Assembly (NCBI RefSeq): GCF_014529535.1
Contig: NW_023503409.1
Coordinates: 10,540,390-10,604,389, forward strand
Origin: Bradysia coprophila
Lineage: Eukaryota > Arthropoda > Insecta > Diptera > Sciaridae
DNA: 64,000 nt
Direction of reading: 5' to 3'
In this document: positions 14,165 to 27,255 of the stretch, piece after piece
How positions within the stretch are numbered: position 1 is the first letter of the stretch
Layout of the letters: every line of letters begins with the position of its first letter
Program-made: the position numbers and the translations under genes
The notes under the pieces: generated by a model
Databases searched by the model: none
The model's input: the letters and a program-made list of their open reading frames with translations, nothing else
Told to the model about the DNA's origin: nothing

Positions 14165-14172
14165 GGATGATA

Positions 14173-14838
14173 ATATCCGTTTACTGTTCCAAGATTGTTA
14201 TTAAATCTTTGTCAATAAAATGTGCCGACTATGTCAACTATCCAAATTTTTTTTTTCTCGCACCCAAAAACGATATTTACTTCGTCCAACGGAACGGCAG
14301 TCCAATGATAACAAATCCCCCATTTGAAATGGGATTCGAGTAACATATCAAGCAGAAGAAGAAGATGAAGATGAAAAAGTAAATACGAAACGTAAATCTG
14401 TATGGTATTAACCTTAACCTCATCCCAATCTGCATAAATATTCAAAACATTGTTCCAATGCTTGAATAACATAAGAATCAAAACATTGGAGATGTTTGAG
14501 AATGTTTTCTAACATTTGAACCTTTGATGTGATTTACATTATTTGAATGACAAAGGGGTTTTTCTTATTCAAATAAGTAAGTTGTGTCTTGTGTATTATA
14601 ACCTAATCTTCAACCTAAATAAGATTTATTCTATTCATACATGCGGACTGTGATTCCTATTGTCCGTTACATGGAATTATCGATTTAATATATTTCTTAT
14701 AAAAATGGAAAATTTCGTATTACAACACTCTGGGATGGAATTGTTGCGGCACTCGGAATTTGTTTCTTCTTTTAAAACATTTTTTATTTATTTCTAATAA
14801 AAACCTCAATTGAAAATTGTTTTTCTTTTCTCTTTCAG
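14173..14838. other. Likely Mef2 upstream intron or 5' flank
   Basis: AT-rich and without coding signal. It ends in a polypyrimidine tract and CTTTCAG (14832-14838) that looks like a splice acceptor, so this stretch is probably the end of an intron in the Mef2 5' UTR. Confidence 0.4.
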
Positions 14839-15237
14839 GATACCCACACGAATTTCATAGCATCTTGGGATAACAATTTTCTTTTGTAAATTCAAATTCA
14901 AAACTGACTGTGGAACGAACGAAAAGAAGAAATAGGAAAAACAAACTTTTTGTTCAGACATTATCCCCACATTAACACGGAGTATAAAACAGCAGTTTTA
15001 TGTTTTGTTTGGGACAATTTGCTAAACAGTCCAGAGCATTCAACGTTGGTTTGGAAAAACCGGTGACATTTTGATTGGTTTTTGGTGCAACCGAATTGGT
15101 GTTGCGTTTGCTTTTCGTCTCGTATCAGTATTGGCGATTCAGAAAAGAGGTTGACCACCTTTTTTTCGGACTGGACAGAGGAGTGAAAATTTTTTCGGAT
15201 CTCACATTTACCATAATAAACTGTCAAGATTGCGGCC
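14839..15237 (+). other. Probable Mef2 5' UTR exon
   Basis: Just after the TTTCTCTTTCAG acceptor there are about 400 bp without an in-frame coding pattern, leading straight into the Mef2 ATG at 15238. It is inferred that the first coding exon is spliced to non-coding exons outside the window or further upstream. Transcript data would be needed to fix the boundary. Confidence 0.45.
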
Positions 15238-18200
15238 ATGGGTAGAAAGAAAATTCAAATTTCCCGTATCACGGATGAACGGAATAGACAGGTGAGACAC
15301 ATAATTTATCATTTGTCATTTAATTTAACTGAATTCATAGGTGATAGGTGGCTAAAATGTAGGCAGTGCCTATTTTTGAGAATTCTAATTCTTAAAAAAT
15401 CCGAAAAAATTAGGAAGTTTTTCGGAAATTTTCGGAGTTTTTTCGGAAATTTTCGGAGTTTTTTCGAAAATTTTCGGAGTTTTTTCGGAAATTTTCGGAG
15501 TTTTTTCGGAACTTTTCGGAGCTTTTTCGCAACTTTTTCGGATAGTAAAGAATTAAGTTTCCCAAACAAAGGCCTGCTCAAGTGTACTGAGGGATATTGA
15601 AAAATATGTGCGAAAATCGCCTCATTGGCCGAATTATTTGTGGAACAGACGAGGAAATAAATTTAAAAAAAAAAAATCGGAAACCGTTGTTACGAAGTTT
15701 GTTAATGTCAAATGAATGTCTACGGTTCGTCCTTGACGTTAAGGATAATGCATGATGATGAATTTCGCTTTTGTCAGTCCTAAAAGAATTCAATAAATCG
15801 ACAAGGACGAATCCATCAAAATTCGTTTCGATTAAGATTACGAAAAAGTTCTACGAATTATCGGAAAAATGACCTTAAACGACATTTAGATACGCGTATA
15901 GCAAAGCTTACGGAAAAATAAAAAAAAGGAAGAGAACGAAAACTACAAATCAGTTTTTTCCATTAAACAAATTTCTCTTTTGTTCGGAATGTCATACATA
16001 AAAACGTCAACGACTATAGGTTAGGCAGGCATAGTATACATTCAATGTAGTGTTACAATCGACAAAAAAAAAACGAAAGAAAAAAAAAACTTTTCCAGTT
16101 ACTCATCGATTTTCCTTCGATACAATATCGAAATGAAAAATTGATGAAATTTACTTACGACATCAATTTCTTTATTTTTTCGTTTCCCTACCACAGGTGA
16201 CTTTCAACAAACGTAAATTTGGTGTGATGAAAAAAGCCTACGAATTGTCTGTACTATGCGACTGTGAAATAGCATTGATAATCTTCTCAAGCAGTAACAA
16301 GCTGTACCAGTATGCCAGCACCGACATGGATAAAGTGTTGCTGAAGTACACCGAATACAATGAACCACATGAGAGTCTCACCAACAAAAACATAATCGAG
16401 GTACATTATGTTGAGCGGCAATGTGACGGTCACAATAAGACATGATTTGCAAAAAGTAACGGGATCGTTTGGGGGTGGGGAATGGGGAGGACATGATTTT
16501 CTGTTTTGTTTTGATCGATTAACCATAATAATCGGAATTTGACTAACTGAAATTTGTTTTTCCCATTCGTAATGCAATGTAACATGTGTTGCCAGTTGCC
16601 ATACTATCTTTTATCGGTTTTTCAGTAAAAAGAAAAAAGAAAAACGGCACTAACACGTCTGTCTGCCCAGCCTTAACGATTCGTTAATTTATTTTATTTG
16701 ATGAATTTTGGCACTTTGACAAAGCCAGTCATTCGGTGTTTATTGTGGTTAATTCGAAACGAACAAATATACAAAGCTTGCAAATCACCATTTTGTGTAC
16801 CTCACATTGTTGCTTCTAAGTATTTTTTCCCTATACTTTAGTATGTAAGTCGTTAGCTTGTAAGTGAAATCTTTGATAGGCGAAGAGATTTTCTTCGGCG
16901 CCAGAAAATATCTTTTGTTGCTAAGCAAGAGTTTTGTTCAGTTGAAATGGAAAAGGAAAATCGAACAAAAAGTGCTGCGGCTTTCATAAGTAAGCAAATT
17001 GGAAGTATTTTCCTAGAAAACGTTTTCAAACAATCAGCACAACGATATTTCCCCGTACTTCGTAGGAGCTCTTGCTTTGATGACTTACCATTTAACCTTC
17101 AGAAAAATTGGATTTCTTCGTACTTGGCGGGAACTCTTGCTTTGATTTAATTCCTTTCAAACCTTAATTTATATTCCCGTTCCTTGCGCTTGAATTACAG
17201 TCTGTACCGAGCCCGTTTAGTTGTAAGACCCCCGGTCAAAATCAATGTGAGCTCTGTCCACTGACACTTACAGGTACTTACAAAGAAGGAGAATAAAAAT
17301 GGCGTTATGTCTCCCGAATCACCGGAACAAGATTCCGAATACACACTCACTCCACGTACAGAAGCCAAATACAGTAAAATTGACGAAGATTTCCAAATAA
17401 TGATGCAACGCAACCAGCAATTGGCGTCCGGTCAACGGGTAATGTCTGGTGGAAATTACACTTTGCCCGTTACGGTACCGATTCAGGGAAGCTATAACGA
17501 ATCCGGAATGCTGCAGGCTAGTCCACAAATGGCTCATCAGAATATTAGTCCCAGGCCATCGAGTTCGGAAACAGATTCGGGTAAGTTAATTGGAACTGTC
17601 CCATTTGATGAAACTCGAAATGTTTATCAGAGCGAATGTACTTTTCAGTTTATCCATCCGGATCACTACTTGAAATGTCGAATGGTTATCCACATTCAAC
17701 GTCTCCGCTGGGCGGATCGCCAAGTCCAGGTCCGAGTCCTGGCATAGGTGGGCATTTACATAAATGTAAGCATGTCTTACTAACTCTAGTTTGTGTGTTT
17801 CGTTTTGTATATTGTTGTTGTTGTCTTGTTCATACTAAACAAAAACGAACGTTCAAATCGATGAGGTCAAACAATTAACGAAATTATTGTCGTCAGCAGC
17901 ACACCACATAAAGCATTCACCTGGGAGTCAAAGTGGACGAAATTCTAATCTTCGAGTTGTAATACCAAATTCTGGTATGTCAGCGCCTGATGATAACAAC
18001 ATTAGCTACGGTGAAGTAAGTGGATCGTGTGCTGTTACTACGGCAAGTTCAATTTACTGAATTACAAATTTATGCATTCAGCATCGACAACAATCAACGC
18101 TAAATACTCCGGTCGTTGCACTACAGACGCCAGGCATACCAGGACTAACAGCGTATCCATCGCTAGGATCTTTTGGTGCCCAAGACTTTTCAATGAGCTC

Positions 18201-19850
18201 TTCCGATGTTATGAGCTTATCTTCATGGAATCAGAATCTAAATACCGTTCAGCACACTAGGTAGTATGTATTCTAACCCAATCAGTTGACATCTGATGCA
18301 TCTAAACTGGAATTTTCTCTTCTATTGTTTGTACCACAGTGGCTTACCACATTTAGCAGTATCAAATAGTACACCTCCGCCTTCAACATCACCGATAAAT
18401 GTGAAAGTGAAATCGGAACCCGTATCACCACCTCGTGATCATAATGGTATCATGGGACACAGTCACAGTTCATCTGGTTTGTCAATTACAACGATGAATA
18501 ATGCGACGTCAAATATTAGTGTTTTAAGTCATACGCCGCAGCATATGATAATGACATCTCGGCCGAGTTCAACGGGTCATTTAACACCTACACTCGGTAA
18601 GTGTTTCATTTATCTATTTATTTTTTGATATTCGTTGATTCGGTGACTAATACTGACGGAACATCATGAGTAGTAGAGAGAGTCCCTTACTAGTATCCTT
18701 ATGCTTCATGTCATTTCATCCGTGCTGATAACATAGGTGTAACATAATGATTAAATGTGACAAAAAACAATGAAACCAACAAGAAAATACACTTTTCCGA
18801 GCAGATGTAAAAGACTTGGGATACCACCGTACGGGAAGTTCAGGCGAGAATGTGATTGAAGTGGATTACGACGTTGACTATGAAGTGGACATGGACTGGG
18901 AGTTCTATTGTAATGTGGATGACGAAAAGCCATCGGTGGTTCATCAGGAAGCGAGTGCGGCGAAAATGTACACCCTTCAAGAATTATTATCTCAATTAGA
19001 TGATTTTGAGGCAGTCTGACTCCAATGGAGTTTGCATTTTATAAACAATAGACATTGAAAATTAAAGGAAAATTTGAATGAAGAAAAACTGTGGAAGACT
19101 TAAACGTACTTTTTTGCTGGACTCGCTTCCGTTTATTGTATGATGCTGGCCCAATCTCATCCCCTTTACTCCTCTTGAAACCATTTCGAATACACAGGCG
19201 TTTTCTGAGATTTAGAAAGAACAGACGCCATTTTATGCAGTTTAAGGTGTTGCCAGACAGAGTTGTAAATCGAGTATGCATCTTTGGAAGTTTTTATGTT
19301 CTACTTCCCTAAATGGAGGTCTGTCATACATTTGACGCCTCATAAATTCGTAATTATGGAGATATTAAAGATATAAGAACTGTATGGCAACGCTGAATTG
19401 GGGACGTCCTTTATGGATTGCGCCTGAAACTGAGCAAGAGAGTAGATAGAAAACGGAGGCTACATCTTCAATAGACATAGACGTAGAAACGGTTAGTTTG
19501 TTTAAAAAAAAACGGCGACAAGAGAACGATGGAAAAAGATTCTCAGCGAACTATTAATTTCATACTCAAGTCACAGAATCCTACCTAACACACTGTTCAA
19601 ACATCAGTGAATATTCCAATATATTGTTCTGAGTCATGTGTAGAGTCTCGCCGAATCATTTAAAAACCGAATCCAATCACAAAACCACCGTGCGATCAAT
19701 TTGACAATTATAATTCTCATTCCAGGCACTGCTACAAACGTACCTTCACCAGGTGGTGATCTGCATCGGCACAATTCAATGCAAGATTACGATCACTCAC
19801 CGAATCAACCACACAAGCGACCAAGAATTTCAGAAGGTTGGAACACATAA
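15238..19850 (+). CDS. Mef2: Myocyte enhancer factor 2 (MADS-box transcription factor)
   Basis: A DNA-binding regulator of muscle and mesoderm genes, acting in the nucleus as a dimer at YTA(A/T)4TAR sites (family knowledge). The coding exons I infer are 15238-15291, 16197-16400, 17274-17580, 17649-17747, 17900-18015, 18082-18260, 18340-18596 and 19726-19850. All have GT/AG borders and consistent phase, giving 446 residues. Residues 1-57 are the MADS box (starts [18 protein letters not shown]) and 58-86 the MEF2 domain ([18 protein letters not shown]). Later landmarks shared with fly MEF2 are [71 protein letters not shown] and the C-terminal KRPRIS nuclear-localisation type motif before GWNT. 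Exon 2 starts with a GTG valine codon, not a start. The protein is compact compared with Drosophila, lacking its Gln/Gly-rich inserts. Exon assignment is by eye; small border errors are possible. Confidence 0.95.
15411..15542. repeat. 21-bp minisatellite in Mef2 intron 1
   Basis: About six tandem copies of a 21-bp unit, TCGGAAATTTTCGGAGTTTTT, with a few substitutions. The repeat creates long but meaningless open frames on both strands (FRSFFGN on +, KKLRKFP on -). It lies inside the first coding intron. Confidence 0.9.
16401..17273 (+). other. Mef2 intron 2
   Basis: Runs from GTACATTATG after the MEF2-domain exon to CTTACAG before the exon beginning [10 protein letters not shown]. It contains a short imperfect duplication (CGTACTTCGTAGGAGCTCTTGCTTTGAT at about 17.05 kb, and a similar copy near 17.12 kb). 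No alternative exon equivalent to the vertebrate alpha exons was seen. Confidence 0.6.
18805..19019 (+). CDS. Mef2: Candidate alternative terminal exon of Mef2
   Basis: A 215-bp open segment lies between Mef2 exons 7 and 8. It has a splice acceptor (CGAGCAG, 18798-18804) in exactly the phase needed to join exon 7 (one base left over). It reads 71 codons to a TGA at 19017-19019, followed by ATTAAA at 19061. It would replace the canonical KRPRIS tail with an acidic one containing [17 protein letters not shown] and ending [15 protein letters not shown], giving a 476-residue isoform. The composition is protein-like, with no low-complexity run. I do not recognise the sequence in other MEF2 proteins. 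It could alternatively be a fragment of an unrelated coding sequence inserted in the intron. It has no in-frame ATG until the MDWEF position, so a stand-alone gene is unlikely. Confidence 0.5.
19061..19066 (+). terminator. ATTAAA polyadenylation signal after the alternative exon
   Basis: ATTAAA lies 42 bp after the TGA of the candidate alternative Mef2 terminal exon. It is the second-commonest metazoan poly(A) signal, but the region is AT-rich so chance occurrence is possible. Confidence 0.35.
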
Positions 19851-22800
19851 CCCAATTACTTCAACTATCAAAACTATTTGCAAGGCTTCAAACGAAACAA
19901 TAATAATTATACGAATGGCGGTGGAAATTGCAATGGCAACAACAATGGCAGTGTTATTGTTTTGAAGTGAAAAAGTAAAAAAAAAAAAATTGAATTCGAC
20001 AAATAAAATGAAAGAAAAATGAGAAAAGAAAACAAGGAACAGACAGTTTACATCAAGAAGCAACTGCCTGTTAAATATATTTTTTATTTAAATTGGGAGA
20101 GTTGCAAAACACAGAGATTATTTGTTGAAAAAACAAACAAAAAAAAACATAAAAAACGTAAACATTAATGAAAATAATAAACAAAACAAAAAACAGTCGA
20201 GTCATTCAAGTGAAAGAGAAATTAAGTAAAATAAAAGAGAACCTTCTATCGTGTCATATCTTAAAGTAAAAAAATGAAAAGAAAATGAAAAGGAAAAAAT
20301 TCTATTTAGTTAAAGGATATACATCTAAAAGCTGTTGATAAAAATATAAATTTAAATTTAACATTACAATTTTGTAGCATTAAATTTGTAGTTATGAAAA
20401 AAGATTGATATTAAAAACAAACAAGAAATGGAACCGAGGGAGACGGAGAAGTTTTTTTTAAATTTAATTTAACAATTAAATAAAAGAAAAATGTTTGAAA
20501 ACACTAAAAAAAACACAGAGAACGCAAACACTTATTATATTAGTGCAATACAAAATAAAGAAGAGAAAAATGAAAAATAAGAAAATATTTTTCAAAACAA
20601 AAAAGCTCCTCCATCATATCTGATAAAAATGAGCTTTAAAAACAACTACGAAAAAAAAAAAGATTTTACTTGTTCTGTTTCATCACAGAAATGAAACAGC
20701 AGAAGCATAAAATTACCGGCAAAAAAATCTATTTAAATTGGTCTGTTGTATAAATATAAAAAGAAAATAAAATGCATCGCTTAATTAAATAGTGCTTGTG
20801 TTAGTCAGCAAGAAAGATTGATTGAGCTGTGTGTCGCCTTTTAAAAAGAAAATAAACAAAAAAAAAAAGAGAAACCAGAAAAATATTGAAGATACGTAAA
20901 TGAGATAGAAACTAAAAAGAAATGTTTAGTATTTTTCTAAATAAATAAATAAAAGGAAGTAAAAAAAAATGAAGAAAAATTTAGATAAATGAAAAATGTT
21001 AACCTTAAACAAAAAATTAATTAATTAATTATGAGAAGAACATTTATATTGCACTTTTTAGCCAGAAAATCGTAGACAAGAATTATATTTAAATAATTTA
21101 ACAAAAAAAAGAGAGAAAGAAAATTGATATAAAAAACAAAAACCAACAAAAGTTAAATGTTAAAATCCATATTTTGTAAAGAATATTACATAAAAAGTGC
21201 CATTGGATGGTTATTTTAAATTTAGAATTAAAACTGAAAAAAGAAGAAGAAAATTTGAAGAAGAAAAAAGAGGAAAATTTAGGAGAAAATCGCGCCATTT
21301 TTAACAGAAAATCAATTGGAACTAATTTAAAATCTGTTTCTCAGTTCAGTACACGTGCAATTTCAATGTAAATATCCAAATTCAAACCGTATAAATAAAC
21401 AGAAAAACAAATTTCATTCATTTCTTGGGGTGATAGGCCTTGTTCGACTGTGAAAGGACATTAATTGATGGTAGATTGAATGCTTGCTTGTTGTTTTGAT
21501 TAGTCTGCTGAAGGAAAGGATTATAATCAACTCGTCGAAATCATAAGTTTATTTGAACAAAAATTAGACGTGTCAAATTAGCGAATTATAAGAGAAATGA
21601 AATTACATTCATTTAGCTCCGTTTCAAATAGGCTGATGATGTCAATTGATTTTTCATTGAGAAGTTAAAACAAAGAACTCGGAAGCCCATTCGTATCGCT
21701 TCTGCATTTAACTATCCCATCTTAAATGCTGAATCTTTCAATATCACCTCCCCACCGTATCTGAAGCATGCAAAGTAATTAATTAAAAGTTTTGTTTCAC
21801 TTCTGTGCCCGAACATATCTCCTATTCTAAAAAATAGGTTTCATTTAATTCGATCAACAATCCCCTTTTCTGTTAATATCAAACTGGCCAACTGAGTCCC
21901 ATCCATTAATCTCATTAATCTGATCAACAATTCTACAACTGAAGACATGCGATGAGTTCCATTGAATCGTTTAGTCTATACTGAGATCCGACATTTAAAT
22001 TGTGCATTTATCACGATGATTGGTATAGATCACTTCAGTTGGCGATACTATTACAGAGTTTAACGATAATTGGCTGTTATCATTCGAGGAATGTGTCCTG
22101 TGTCATTTAAGAAATTATTTGAAAATCCTTGAAAAAAATGGAAAAAATCCTTAAAATCAATGAGATTCCCCAGATGGTTCACACAATCTTTTATATCGAA
22201 AAGACACTCGCTCGATAAAGAGTTGAAGTCAAAGAAAAACCTTCGAGAACATTTTAAAAATCCTTCGTCACTCAAATTTGCTATTTTTTGCCCACACAAG
22301 TGATCATCATGACCAATGGTTTATTACTCCGATTTATCCGAATGAAATATGCATAACTGTCTCCGCGTAAATAAACATAAAAAATCTGATCCAAAAGAAG
22401 GTCGATTCATTTGACTTGTACATAAAGAATAAATTTTCTTTTTTTGGGATAATTTTTTCTCCAATTTTTCGTAAGCCGACCCCTGTATACATCTCTCGAA
22501 TAAACTAAAAAACAAAGAAAAATTTGAGAAAAAAGAAGAAAAACAAAATCAATTGCAAATTTTAAATGTAAAAAAAAGTAAACAAAAAACCACAGAAATT
22601 AAATTTAAAAATGAAAAATGGTATCATCTTCCGCCCTTAGCCAAAGTGTATTTTCTAGGTAGTAAGAAAAATAAAATTCTTTCTTTTTTTTAAAAAAAAT
22701 GAAAAAAAAAAACAAATTGAAAATATTAAAGACATTAAAAAAAAGCTCTTGAAATTCCGAGCCGTACTATACATTATTAGTGAAAATGAAAAGAAAAACA

Positions 22801-22940
22801 AAAAATATATTTATGTTCGTCTGTTTTAAGAGATAACAATGTTCGATATATATATTTATCTGTCTAGAACGATAATCTCGAGCTTATCCCTCTAGGGAGT
22901 TTTTGTTTATCTCGATATATCTGTTCTCGACAGATAAAAT
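19851..22940 (+). other. Mef2 3' UTR and A-rich downstream region
   Basis: Directly after the Mef2 stop codon the + strand becomes very A-rich, with many AAAAGAAAA-type runs and repeated AATAAA hexamers (the first is at about 20003-20008). No coding exon is visible. The start is certainly 3' UTR. Where the transcript ends cannot be told, because poly(A) signals recur throughout. The same A-bias continues in patches to about 29.2 kb. Confidence 0.55.
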
Positions 22941-22943
22941 ATG

Positions 22944-23060
22944 ATATGCACCTATTGCCAGACTGTTATTTTGACTTGTAGGCATTATGACCCACGCCTT
23001 CGGCTAGGGCAATAATGTCCTACACGTCAAAATACCAATCTTGGCAACAGGTGCATAATA
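22944..23060. repeat. 117-bp hairpin MITE
   Basis: ATATGCACCTATTGCCA at the left is mirrored by TTGGCAACAGGTGCATAAT at the right. Next to these, TTATTTTGACTTGTAGG(C)ATTAT is mirrored by AATAATGTCCTACACGTCAAAAT. The loop holds CGCCTTCGGCTAGGGC. Inverted arms of about 50 bp make this a strong hairpin, consistent with a short non-autonomous DNA element. A similar CGCCTTCGGCTCG core appears near 30.1 kb. Confidence 0.7.
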
Positions 23061-26000
23061 TATATTAACAAACATGCATTATGATACGAGTATATAAACG
23101 TGCACATAACAAAACAAACAAACAAATGAATCCCAAGCATGAAATGTATAAATGTGTAGACAATTAGTGAGAAGAGAATTAACACGACTTTTAATTACTG
23201 CAGTGTTTTCGATCAATATATGAACGTGAAACAATCGTTTTTCAGTCATCCCAAGAAGCATAAAGAAAATTGCCATTTACCGAACTAGGGAGATAAAGTT
23301 GAAAATTCGAGTTTTCGTGTGAATCGTCTTGATTCGACGTGAGGACGAGATCAGTAATCACGCACGATGATGAGACTTTGTCGTGCTATGTATTATGCTT
23401 GGTAAGGTGGTCGAAAATTCCCGGAATTTGATGAAACCAAACCCACCCACTCGCATAAAAAAAATCGGTTTCGTCGAATGGGAACAATTCCTTTGAATTA
23501 AGGTATTTTGTTCTCTCCTGAGCTTTAATTAAAGATTTCCTACAATCTAATTCTATTGGATCTTTCTCCCAATACTTTGATCTCACGAGCCTCAGTTCCT
23601 CTGATTTTTATTCCTAATTTGTTTGCTGACGACATACCCTTTTCAGAAAGCAAAAGACGTAAGCCGTTCGTCACGTATCTCATTTACTATTATCTGATCG
23701 TGTTACTGAAGTGTACCACTGCAAGCTGAAGAACGAAAAAATCACGCATTATGCGTACGGTTTGTTTGTAATCTGTATACGCTGCTGATTAGAAAGCTGA
23801 TTGAATCTAGTGAATTAATTTGATGTCAACACACTCTTCAGTAATTGTTTGAATGAAATTTTCGATTTCTTTCAAATGACCATAATAGCCATAAGCCATC
23901 ATACGATGTTATTGAAGAAATGTAACAGTAATTTGTGTGCCATAATGTAACCAATTTTTTTTTGTTTGTTTTACTTTAATTAACTTACTAATTGGAAAAG
24001 AATAGTTTTTTGTTGACGTACTAGATTACTAGAACGTACTAGAACCTATGATCGGGTCACACACAGTCACAAGACACTCCGAATGAAAACGATTTTGATT
24101 AATTAGCCAGATTTTTTACAGACTCGGTCTGACTCTGTTTCATCACCATTTAGTGTGTAGTCTATCATGATCTTCGTTTTGATGTGTGAATGAAATGCAA
24201 ACATTAATCGTTAAAGATTAAGAATATGCAGAATCACCAAGCATCATCAAACAGAAAATTGCTGATTTTGATGAAAAATATCAGTGCGTTGAGTAAACGA
24301 TCCATTCCATATCTAAGTGCAGACAGTAGGTTCTGTAAGAAACTCATCCCTCAGTTGCAAAGAAATTAGACAAAAACTCATTTTTTAAATTTTATTCGGA
24401 GTTTGCGCAAAAGTCACTTGAAATTAATTCTAACGTTAGTTAGCGGAAGAGAATGAAACAATTCAAAAGAAAACTTTTTTCACCAGCTAAAATACAATTT
24501 AAACTAGTGAACCATACACCGACACATAAACCACACAATTTAAAGTAATTAAAAAAAATTGAATTCTACTAATTAGCAAAGCGAAAATGATATTAAAATT
24601 GCATATTAATTACTAAACCATAGAATTGTTAGTATACTTGCATTAATTGTAGAAGTTTAATCCGGAACTTTTTACACACTAGCTATATGGTATAGAGAAT
24701 GTAGAAGAACCAATGAAAGAAGAAGAAGAAGAAATAAACTCAAATCTAAGACAGAAACAAAAACAAAATATTTAAGAAATTGAGAAAACGGAAACCTTTC
24801 TGCCTTCACTTCGATTGACTTACAATCATATTTATTAAATTGAAAAAATTTTGAAATTTTTAAAACGAAAAACAAAACCAAATTCAGTCTTATGAAGAAT
24901 GTAGTTTGGTATTATTAACTATTAAAAAATGGAACAAAACAAAAATATATTCTGGCACTACACACATCCACTCATAAAATCCTTTTGTGCAACATTTACA
25001 AACTGTTTTGAGTTAAAACGTTTTCAAATGGAATCCTTCAATTTATGTGCTTTCGGTAAAATGCCAATAGAATTTCTTTAAGAAATGATCAGTCATCTTG
25101 TACAGTACACAGTCAAGTCATATAATACGATTTATACATAAATGAAATTATTGGAAAAGAGAGAGAGAGAGAAAGAGGAGTAATTTTGTAGCTTTATGAA
25201 ACATAAAAATTAATTTATTTCTTAAATTTAGTTTTTATTCAAAAAATTTTTTGTTTTTCTTTTGTGTTCTTCTTTTATCAACAAACTAATATTTAAACAA
25301 TGAAAAATGCGTGACGTAAATAAATAGAAAAAATGACTTTGTTTTGTTCAATTGAAACTATTGAAACTATGGAAACATTTTGAGTTCGTTTTTTTTATGT
25401 TTCGTTTTTTAATTTTATTTTTTCTTTCGTAAGCATTTTAGTTTTTACAGGTGTGATGGTGTGAAGTTTTTTTGTTTTATTTTTTCTCTTTTTATTTTTT
25501 ATTTTTTAATTTTAGTTTTTAAGTCGTATAATTTTACATTTATGTGTTTTATTTGTTATTATTAATTATAAATAAAATTATAATTTGATGAGAGAAGAAA
25601 AAAAAAGCAACCAACAACAACAGCAAATATAATGGCATAAAATAAATTTTTAATTTTTGTTTTCTTTTGTTTTACACTTCGATCCCTGACAACTGTTCTT
25701 TTCTTTGTTTCCATTTTTTGGTTCTATACTTTCGAAATATTTGTATTTTCTTTCAGGGCTATTGTTGGGAATTTCAATTCTTAAAATATCTTAAAATTCT
25801 TAAAAATTCTGAAAAAATTCTTGTAAAAATTTCTTAGAACTTTCAAATAATTTTTAGGAATTTAAAGAGTTTTGAAGAATTAAAATTAAAGGCAGAGTGA
25901 CAGCAAGCTGAACATTCACTCATTTACAAAATACGTGGACGTAAAAGGGTGTTGAGGAATTTCGCGCCGCGTCATTCACAATAACCCACAAAGTGACATT

Positions 26001-27055
26001 TTCCTTATGCAAAATGTATCATTGTCGTTAGTCATGATTATGAACGGTAAATCTTCAGTTATCGACAGCAAATACAAAGAAGTATGAGAGATTGCTATTA
26101 GGTTAATATTCCACTCGCTATGCAATACTTGAAAAAAAGGAAGTAATAGATTCAAAAATTGCATCGTGTTAGATATGACACTGGCTTAATGCTTGTTAAT
26201 TAAACAAAAAGAAAATCAACAACTAAATATTTGCGTAAACTCAGAATGCAGTTTCTCCTATTAAAATTGAAGCTAAAGAAAATCTATGAAAGCTTTAATG
26301 TCGTTTCAGTCGTAATTGATCCTCAATGGAACGAAATATACTAAAAAAAAAATTAAGTTTACTTCAGAGAAAATACGAAGGTTACTAACTATCAATTGCC
26401 GCTTTTTGTTTTTCCCAACGTTCAGTACGATGAGAGGTCAATCTTCAATACATCTTTGGTAAGAACTTTCGGATACTTTTTATGGAATCCTTGCCAAGTC
26501 TGTCACTTTGAATTGCAAGTGAGACTACGAAGTCGCCAGAGGGTGAAGGATAAAAAGACCGTATTGAGTACTAAACGATCTTTGTTCAAAAATTGTCATT
26601 TTCGTGGATTGATCTTATTTTTCCAAAGTATCTAGGTTGAATAAATTGGTGCGCTCGTTAACGTTAATTAAAAGGTCATTGACATCGAGATTATTAAATT
26701 TTTTTAAATCTACAAATCATTAGGGACCTATAATGTCCCCGCTGTTTGAACCCTTAAAATTTAAAATTCCAGTTATGAATCAACGATGCGTTTCATTGTC
26801 AGACAGTATGAATTATAATCACTTACGACAAGCATACCGTCGGTGGTATTATCTGTTCAACTTATTTTTCTTGCCTTGTGCATACATTTCAGAATTTCTA
26901 TTTCAGAGTTTAGGCCTTCGACATGAGAAATTGTACACTTGTCTGTTGTGGACGGTAGATCTGAGGCACTTTCGAGAAATTGCCTAAAATCTACTGTTCA
27001 CAACAGATACGTTAATGACTATTGCTCTGAATACTTTCAAAATCTTGTACTTCTT
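23061..27055. other. Gene-free AT-rich stretch
   Basis: No supported exon was found on either strand. It contains A-rich and T-rich tracts (25.2-25.7 kb is T-rich on +), a GA microsatellite near 25.16 kb and scattered AATAAA. It could be an extended Mef2 3' UTR in part, or intergenic. Confidence 0.4.
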
Positions 27056-27255
27056 TAGACTGCACGCATATGACCAGTATTATTATCGGGTCTATTACTT
27101 CCATCGATCAAAGTTATTTTTTAATCAGTTGATTTCAAATCTTGTACTTCAATTTTTTTAACACGCATTTTACTATTATAAAGGACCATATTATTCAGAG
27201 CTTGTCATTATTTTTGTAGTCATTATCGATAACAGATATGTCACAGATGAAAATT
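27056..27255 (-). repeat. Dispersed repeat family R1, inverted copy
   Basis: Read on the - strand, this carries the same ordered blocks as 3.24-3.37 and 45.39-45.56 kb: ATCTGTTATCGATAA, AATGACAAGCTCTG, TTGAAGTACAAGATTTGAAATC and GATGGAAGTAATAGACC. It matches the 45-kb copy best, so these two probably share the more complete form of the repeat. Confidence 0.65.

Noticed and set aside
15309..15600. Long overlapping open frames on both strands (KKLRKFP and FRSFFGN repeats)
   Set aside because: They are the 21-bp minisatellite in a Mef2 intron read in frames where it has no stop.
19091..19312. 73-codon frame after the alternative Mef2 exon
   Set aside because: Only a non-ATG start, basic low-information composition and no recognisable domain; likely intron.
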